64,000 bases of DNA from Tachypleus tridentatus (lineage: Eukaryota; Arthropoda; Merostomata; Xiphosura; Limulidae), in the NCBI RefSeq assembly GCF_004210375.1, contig NC_134825.1, forward strand, positions 4,216,001 to 4,280,000, read 5' to 3'. Below are positions 55,201 through 64,000 of the stretch, one piece after another (the first letter of the stretch is position 1; each line of letters begins with the position of its first letter). The notes under the pieces are model-generated. The model saw only the letters and a program-made list of their open reading frames with translations. It searched no databases and was not told where the DNA came from. Position numbers and translations under genes: made by a program.

Positions 55201-58200
55201 CAACAATACAAGACAGAACATGCTTTACAACAACAATACAAGAGTGCTTTACAACAACAATACAGAACATGAAGCTTTACAACAACAATACAACAATACA
55301 GAACATGAAGCTTTACAACAACAAAGAGTGCACAACAACAATACAGAACATACAACAACAGTACAAGAGTGCTTTACAACAACAATACAAGACTTTACAA
55401 CAACAATACAGAACATGAAGCTTTACAACAACAATACAAGAGTGCTTTACAACAACAATACAAGAGTGAAGCTTTACAACAACAATACAAGAGTGCTTTA
55501 CAACAACAATACAAGAGTGCTTTACAACAACAATACAAGAAGCTTTACAACAACAATACAAGAGTGCTTTACAACAACAATACAGAACATGAAGCTTTAC
55601 AACAACAGTACAAGAGTGCTTTACAACAACAATACAGAACATGAAGCTTTACAACAACAGTACAAGAGTGCTTTACAACAACAATACAAGAGTGCTTTAC
55701 AACAACAATACAAACATGTGCTTTACAACAACAATACAAGAGTGCTTTACAACAACAATACAAGAACAACAACAATACAAGAGTGCTTTACAACAACAAT
55801 ACAAGAGTGCTTTTAACATGAGTGCTTTACAACAACAATACAAGAGTGCTTTACAACAACAATACAGAACATGAAGCTTTACAACAACAGTACAAGAGTG
55901 CTTTACAACAACAATACAAGACATGAAGAGCTTTACAACAACAACAACAGTACAAGAGTGCTTTACAACAACAATACAGAACATGAAGCTTTACAACAAC
56001 AATACAAGAGTGCTTTACAACAACAATACAAGAGTGCTTTACAACAACAATACAAGAGTGCTTTACAACAACAATACAAGAGTGCTTTACAACAACAATA
56101 CAAGAGTGCTTTACAACAACAATACAACATGAGCTTTACAACAACAGTACAAGAGTGCTTTACAACAACAATACAAGAGTGCTTTACAACAACAATACAG
56201 AACATGAAGCTTTACAACAACAGTACAAGAGTGCTTTACAACAACAATACAAGAGTGCTTTACAACAACAGTACAAGAGTGCTTTACAACAACAATACAA
56301 GAGTGCTTTACAACAACAATACAAGAGTGCTTTACAACAACAATACAAGAGTGCTTTACAACAACAATACAAGAGTGAAGCTTTACAACAACAATACAAG
56401 AGTGCTTTACAACAACAATACAGTACAAGAGTGCTTTACAACAACAATACAGCTTTACAACAACAATACAAGAGTGCTTTACAACAACAATACAAGAGTG
56501 CTTTACAACAACAATACAAGAGTGCTTTACAACAACAATACAACAACATGAAGCTTTACAACAACAGTACAAGAGTGCTTTACAACAACAATACAAGAGT
56601 GCTTTACAACAACAATACAAGAGTTACAACACAACAACAACAATACAAGAGTGCTTTACAACAACAATACAAGAGAAGCTTTACAACAACAATACAAGAG
56701 TGCTTTACAACAACAATACAAACATGTGCTTTACAACAACAATACAAGAGTGCTTTACAACAACAATACAAGAGTGCATGAAGCTTTACAACAACAGTAC
56801 AAGAGTGCTTTACAACAACAATACAAGAGTGAGTGCTTTACAACAACAATACAAGAGTGCTTTACAACAACAATACAAGAAGAGTGCTTTACAACAACAA
56901 TACAAGAGTGCTTTAAACAACAATACAAAGAGTGCACAACAACAATACAAGAGAAGCTTTACAACAACAATACAACAAGAGTGCTTTACAACAACAATAC
57001 AGAACATGAAGCTTTACAACAACAGTACAAGAGTGCTTTACAACAACAATACAACAAGAGTGCTTTACAACAACAATACAAGAGTGCTTTACAACAACAA
57101 TACAAGAGTGCTTTACAACAACAATACAAGAGTGCTTTACAACAACAATACAAGAGTTTTACAACAACAATACAAGAGTACAACAACAATACAAGAGCTT
57201 TACAACAACAACAAGAGTGCTTTACAACAACACATACAAGAGTGCTTTACAACAACAATACAAGAGTGCTTTACAACAACAATACAAGAAGAGTGCTTTA
57301 CAACAACAATACAAACATGAAGTGCTTTACAACAACAATACAAGAGTGCTTTACAACAACAATACACAAGAGTGCTTTACAACAACAATACAAGAGTGCT
57401 TTACAACAACAATACAAGAGTGCTTTACAACAACAATACAAGATGTGCTTTACAACAACAATACAAGAGTGCTTTACAACAACAATACAAGAGTGCTTTA
57501 CAACAACAATACAGAGCATGAAGCTTTACAACAACAATACAAGAGTGCTTTACAACAACAATACAGAACATGAAGCTTTACAACAACAATACAAGAGTGC
57601 TTTACAACAACAATACAAGAGTGCTTTACAACAACAATACAAGAGTGCTTTACAACAACAATACAAGATGCTTTACAACAACAATACAGAACATGAAGCA
57701 ACAACAGTACAAGACAACAACAATACAAGAAGCTTTACAACAACAATACAAGATGAAGCTTTACAACAACAATACAAGAGTGCTTTACAACAACAATACA
57801 GAACATGAAGCTTTACAACAACAGTACAAGAGTGCTTTACAACAACAATACAACAACAATACAAGAGCTTTACAACAACAATACAAGAGTGCTTTACAAC
57901 AACAATACAAGAGTGCTTTACAACAACAATACAAGAGTGCTTTACAACAACAATACAAGAGTTTTTTTACAACAACAATACAAGAGTGCTTTACAACAAC
58001 AATACAAGAAAGCTTTACACAACAACAGTACAAGAGTGCTTTACAACAACAATACAAGAGTGCTTTACAACAACAATACAAGAGTGCTTTACAACAACAA
58101 TACAAGAGTGCTTTACAACAACAATACAGAACATGAAGCTTTACAACAACAATACAAGAGTGCAAGAGTGCTTTACAACAACAATACAAACATGTGCTTT

Positions 58201-59784
58201 ACAACAACAATACAAGAGTGCTTTACAACAACAATACAGAACATGAAGCTTTACAACAACAATACAAGAGTGCTTTACAACAACAATACAAACATGTGCT
58301 TTACAACAACAATACAAGAGTGCTTTACAACAACAATACAAGAGTGCTTTACAACAACAATACAAGAGTGCTTTACAACAACAATACAAGAGTGCACAAC
58401 AACAATACAAGAAGTGCTTTACAACAACAATACAAGAGTGCTTTACAACAACAATACAGAACATGAAGCTTTACAACAACAGTACAAGAGTGCTTTACAA
58501 CAACAATACAAGAGTGCTTTACAACAACAATACAGAACATGAAGCTTTACAACAACAGTACAAGAGTGCTTTACAACAACAATACAGAGTGAAGCTTTAC
58601 AACAACAATACAAGAGTGCTTTACAACAACAATACAAACAGTGCTTTACAACAACAATACAAGAGTGCTTTACAACAACAATACAATAACAACAGTACAA
58701 GAGTGCTTTACAACAACAATACAAGACATGAAGCTTTACAACAACACAAGAGTACAACAACAATACAAGACATGAAGCTTTACAACAACAATACAAGAGT
58801 GCTTTACAACAACAATACAGAACAACAACAACAAGCTTTTTACAACAACACAGAACAAGAGTGCTTTACAACAACAATACAAGAGTGCTTTACAACAACA
58901 ATACAAGAGTGCACAACAACAATACAAGAGTGCTTTACAACAACAATACAAGATGAAGCTTTACAACAACAGTACAAGAGTGCTTTACAACAACAATACA
59001 GAACATGAAGCTTTACAACAACAGTACAAGAGTGCTTTACAACAACAATACAAGAGTGCTTTACAACAACAATACAGAGAGTTACAACAACAATACAACA
59101 ACACTTTACAACAACAATACAAGTGTGCTTTACAACAACAGTACAAGAGTGCTTTACAACAACAATACAAGAACATGAGTGCTTTACAACAACAATACAA
59201 GAGTGCTTTACAACAACAATACAGTGCTTTACAACAACAATGCTTTACAACAACAATACAAGAGTGCTTTACAACAACAATACAAGAGTGCTTTACAACA
59301 ACAATACAAGAGTGCTTTACAACAACAATACAAAGAGTGCTTTACAACAACAATACAAGAACATGAAGCTTTACAACAACAACAAGTGCTTTACAAGAGT
59401 GCTTTACAACAACAATACAGAACATGAAGCTTTACAACAACAATACAAGAGTGCTTTACAACAACAATACAAACATGAAGCTTTACAACAACAGTACAAG
59501 AGTGCTTTACAACAACAATACAGAACATGAAGCTTTACAACAACAATACAAGAGTGCTTTACAACAACAATACAAGAGTGCTTTACAACAACAATACAAG
59601 AGTGCTTTACAACAACAATACAGAACATGTAGCTTTACAACAACAGTACAAGAGTGCTTTACAACAACAATACAAGAGTGCTTTACAACAACAATACAAG
59701 AGTGCTTTACAACAACAATACAAGAGTGCTTTACAACAACAATACAAGAGTGAAGCTTTACAACAACAATACAAGAGTGCTTTA

Positions 59785-59805
59785 CAACAACAACAACAAC
59801 AACAA
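59785..59805. repeat. CAA triplet expansion inside the satellite
   Basis: Seven CAA triplets in a row where the normal core has three. Smaller expansions occur near 41550, 45480, 52085 and 63570. This suggests replication slippage within the core. Confidence 0.85.
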
Positions 59806-60839
59806 TACAAGAGTACAACAACAATACAAGAGTGCTTTACAACAACAATACAGAACATGAAGCTTTACAACAACAGTACAAGAGTGCTTTACAACAACAA
59901 TACAGAACATGAAGCTTTACAACAACAGTACAAGAGTGCTTTACAACAACAATACAAGAGTGCTTTACAACAACAATACAAGAGTGCTTTACAACAACAG
60001 TACAAGAGTGCTTTACAACAACAATACAAGAGTGCTTTACAACAACAATACAAGATGAAGCTTTACAAGACAAGAACAGTACAAGAGCTTTACAACAACA
60101 ACAGATACAAGAGTGCTTTACAACAACAATACAAGAGTGCTTTACAACAACAATACAAGAGTGCTTTACAACAACAATACAAGAGTGAAGAAGCTTTACA
60201 ACAACAATACAAGAGTGCTTTACAACAACACAACAACAACAACAATACAACAACAATACAAGTGCTTTACAACAACAATACAAGAGTGCTTTACAACAAC
60301 AATACAAACATGCTTTACACAACAAGAGTGCTTTACAACAACAATACAAGAGTGCTTTACAACAACAATACAAGAGTGCTTTACAACAACAATACAAGAG
60401 TGCTTTACAACAACAACAGTACAAGAGTGCTTTACAACAACAATACAAGAGTGTACAAGAGTGCTTTACAACAACAATACAATACAACAACAGTACAAGA
60501 GTGCTTTACAACAACAATACAAGAGTTTTACAACAACAATACAAGAGTGCTTTACAACAACAATACAAGAGTGTTACAAGAGTGTTTTAACAACAATACA
60601 ACAACAGTACAAGAGTGCTTTACAACAACAATACAGAACATGAAGCTTTACAACAACAGTACAAGAGTGCTTTACAACAACAATACAAGAGTGCTTTACA
60701 ACAACAATACAGAACATGAAGCTTTACAACAACAATACAAGAGTGCTTTACAACAACAATACAAGAGTGCTTTACAACAACAATACAAGAGTGCTTTACA
60801 ACAACAATACACAAGAGTGCTTTACAACAACAATACAAG

Positions 60840-60905
60840 AGTGCTTTACAACAACAATTACAACAACAATACAACAACAACAGAACAACAACAGTACAAG
60901 CTTTA
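60840..60905. repeat. Disordered patch of shortened satellite cores
   Basis: Here the tails are missing or truncated, and cores of the form ACAACAACA follow one another without AGAGTGC. Similar patches lie near 60230, 52085-52130 and 43690-43745. They break the 24-bp period for about 40 to 70 bp. Confidence 0.8.
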
Positions 60906-63900
60906 CAACAACAATACAAGAGTGCTTTACAACAACAATACAAGAGTGCTTTACAACAACAACACAAGAGTAACAACAATACAAGAGTGCTTTACAACAA
61001 CAATACAAGAGAAGCTTTACAACAACAATACAAGAGTGCTTTACAACAACAATACAGAACATGAAGCTTTACAACAACAATACAAGAGTGCTTTACAACA
61101 ACAATACAAGAGTGCTTTACAACAACAATACAAGAGTGCTTTACAACAACAATACAAGAGTGCTTTACAACAACAATACAGAACAAGAGTTTTACAACAA
61201 CAATACAAGAGTGCTTTTACAACAACAATACAAGAGTGCTTTACAACAACAATACAGAACATGAAGCTTTACAACAACAATACAAGAGAGTGCTTTACAA
61301 CAACAATACAAGAACAACAACAATACAAGAGTGCTTTACAACAACAATACAAGAGTGAAGCTTTACAACAACAATACAAGAGTGCTTTACAACAACAATA
61401 CAAGAGTGCTTTACAACAACAATACAAGAGTGCTTTACAACAACAATACAAGAGTGCTTTACAACAACAATACAAGAGTGCTTTACAACAACAATACAAG
61501 AGTGCTTTACAACAACAATACAAGAACAACAACAATACAAGAGTGCTTTACAACAACAATACAAACAGTGCTTTACAACAACAATACAAGAGTGCTTTAC
61601 AACAACAATACAAGAGTGCTTTACAACAACAATACAAGAGTGCTTTACAACAACAATACAAGAGTGCTTTACAACAACAATACAAGAGTGCTTTACAACA
61701 ACAATACAGAACATGAAGCTTTACAACAACAGTACAAGAGTGCTTTACAACAACAATACAAGAGTGCTTTACAACAACAATACAAGAGTGAAGCTTTACA
61801 ACAACAATACAAGAGTGCTTTACAACAACAATACAAGAGTGCTTTTACAACAACAATACAAGAGTGCAAGAACAATGCAGAACAACAACAATACAAGAAC
61901 AAGTGCTTTACAACAACAACACAAGAGTACAACAACAATACAGACCATGCTTTACAACAACAATACAAGAGTGCTTTACAACAACAATACAAACATGAAG
62001 CTTTACAACAACAATACAAGAGTGCTTTACAACAACAATACAAACATGTGCTTTACACAACAACAATACAAGACAACAACAATACAAGAGTGCTTTACAA
62101 CAACAATACAGAACATGAAGCTTTACACAACAACAGTACAAGAGTGCTTTACAACAACAATACAAGAGTGCTTTACAACAACAATACAAGAGTGTTTTAC
62201 AACAACAATACAAGAGTGCTTTACAACAACAATACAACAACAATACAAGAGTGCTTTACAACAACAATACAAGAGTGCTTTACAACAACAATACAGAACA
62301 TGACTTTACAACAACAATACAAGAGTGCTTTACAACAACAATACAAGAGTGCTTTACAACAACAATACAACATGATACAACAACAGTACAAGAGTGCTTT
62401 ACAACAACAATACAAAGAGTGCTTTACAACAACAATACAAGAGTGCTTTACAACAACAATACAGAACATGAAGCTTTACAACAACAATACAAGAGTGCTT
62501 TACAACAACAATACAAGAGTGCTTTACAACAACAATACAAGAGTGTGCTTTACAACTTTTACAACAACAATACAAGAGTGCTTTACAACAACAATACAAG
62601 ACATGAAGCTTTACAACAACAATACAAGAGTGCTTTACAACAACAATACAAGAGTGCTTTACAACAACAACAAGGTGCTTTACAACACAAGAACATGAAG
62701 TTTTACAACAACAATACAAGAGTTTACAACAACAGTGAGTGTTTTACAACAACAATACAGAACATGAAGCTTTACAACAACAATACAAGAGTGCTTTACA
62801 ACAACAATACAGAACATGAAGCTTTACAACAACAGTACAAGAGTGCTTTACAACAACAATACAAGAGTGCTTTACAACAACAGTACAAGAGTGCTTTACA
62901 ACAACAATACAAGAGTGCTTTACAACAACAATACAAGAGTGCTTTACAACAACAATACAAGAGTGCTTTACAACAACAGTACAAGAGTGCTTTACAACAA
63001 CAATACAAGAGTGCTTTACAACAACAATACAGAACATGAAGCTTTACAACAACAGTACAAGAGTGCTTTACAACAACAATTTACAACAACAATACAAAGT
63101 TTTACAACAACAATACAAGAGTGCTTTACAACAACAATACAAGAGTGAGTGCTTTACAACAACAATACAAGAGTGCTTTACAACAACAATACAAGAGTGC
63201 TTTACAACAACAATACAAGAGTGCTTTACAACAACAATACAAGAGTGCTTTACAACAACAATACAACAACAATACAAGAGTGCTTTACAACAACAATACA
63301 AGAGTTTTACAACAACAATACTTTACAACAACAATACAAGAGTGCTTTACAACAACAATACAAGAGTGAAGCTTTACAACAACAAGTACAGAAGAGTGCT
63401 TTACAACAACAATACAAGAGTGCTTTACAACAACAATACAAGAGTGCTTTACAACAACAATACAGAACATGAAGTTTTACAACAACAATACAAGAGTGCT
63501 TTACAACAACAATACAAGTGCTTTACAACAACAATACAAGAGTGCTTTACAACAACAATACAAACAGTGCTTTACAACAACAACAACAACAAGAGTGCTT
63601 TACAACAACAATACAAGAGTGCTTTACAACAACAATACAACAGAAGCTTTACAACAACAATACAAGAGTGCTTTACAACAACAATACAAGATGTGCTTTA
63701 CAACAACAATACAAGAGTGCTTTACAACAACAATACAAGAGTGCTTTACAACAACAATACAAGAGTGCTTTTACAACAACAATACAAGAGTGTTTTTACA
63801 ACAACAAGAGTGCTTTACACAACAATACAGAACATGAAGCTTTACAACAACAATACAAGAGTGCTTTACAACAACAATACAAGAGTGCTTTACAACAACA

Positions 63901-64000
63901 ATACAAGAACAATGCTTTACAACAACAATACAAGACAACAACAAACAAGCTTTACAACAACAATACAAGAGTGCTTTACAACAACAATACAAGAGTGCTT

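Larger units (their letters stand above)
37224..64000. repeat. 24-bp satellite array, about 26.8 kb, open at both ends
   Basis: One uninterrupted head-to-tail array. At about 24-25 bp per copy it holds on the order of 1,100 copies. The unit is a constant core TTTACAACAACAATACA and a variable tail; the commonest tail is AGAGTGC, giving 24 bp. The frequent alternative tail GAACATGAAGC gives 28 bp. Other tails include AGAGTGAAGC, AGATGAAGC, AGATGTGC, AACATGTGC, AACAGTGC and AGAGAAGC. Consensus GC is 8 of 24, with no CpG. The plus strand is A-rich and G-poor. No gene, telomere repeat or transposon interrupts it. Open frames of up to about 700 codons run through it but follow from the period. Confidence 0.98.

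Noticed and set aside
59527-61716. A 729-codon frame rich in Q, N and T in the satellite, as a possible low-complexity or prion-like protein
   Set aside because: All three forward frames are open by arithmetic of the 24-bp period. The peptide switches between three unrelated repeats at each indel, so the reading frame is not under constraint.
37224-64000. A CRISPR array
   Set aside because: There are no unique spacers between the repeats; cores follow each other directly with only short variable tails, and the setting is eukaryotic.
37224-64000. Telomeric repeat
   Set aside because: The unit is 24 bp with no TTAGG, TTAGGG or similar G-run motif on either strand.

Overview
This window looks like AT-rich nuclear DNA from an animal, most likely an invertebrate. 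Three things point there. The only certain genes are tRNA-Ser(GCU) copies with a long variable arm, internal A and B boxes and no encoded CCA; apart from the D loop and the variable arm they closely resemble the animal tRNA-Ser(GCU) sequence as I remember it. CpG is not depleted in the tRNA-bearing repeat: I count 21 CpG in the first 600 bases, about what base composition predicts, which argues against a vertebrate. Nearly all of the window is tandem DNA. No species can be named from the sequence. || Layout. Bases 1-36723 are a head-to-tail array of nine complete units and one cut-off unit, each about 3.82 kb. Each unit carries one tRNA-Ser(GCU) gene on the minus strand and about 3.74 kb of spacer in which I recognise no protein gene, second tRNA, rRNA, snRNA or transposon. 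Units 1-8 are nearly identical. Unit 9 and above all unit 10, next to the gap, carry more small changes. Bases 36724-37223 are a run of exactly 500 N. Bases 37224-64000 are one continuous satellite array of a 24-bp repeat (core TTTACAACAACAATACA, tail AGAGTGC) interspersed with a 28-bp form whose tail contains GAACATGAAGC, plus many tail variants. The satellite runs off the end of the window. || Working picture. The left part is an amplified family of a single tRNA isoacceptor, kept uniform by unequal exchange or gene conversion. Shared variants between neighbouring units support this. The right part is a simple satellite with a loose higher-order order: a 28-mer, then a 24-mer with one A-to-G change, then a run of plain 24-mers. 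The many long open frames in the satellite are a by-product of the 24-bp period and of an overlapping ATGA in the 28-mer; they are not genes. The N run means that the physical adjacency of the two arrays is an assembly statement and is not shown by sequence.
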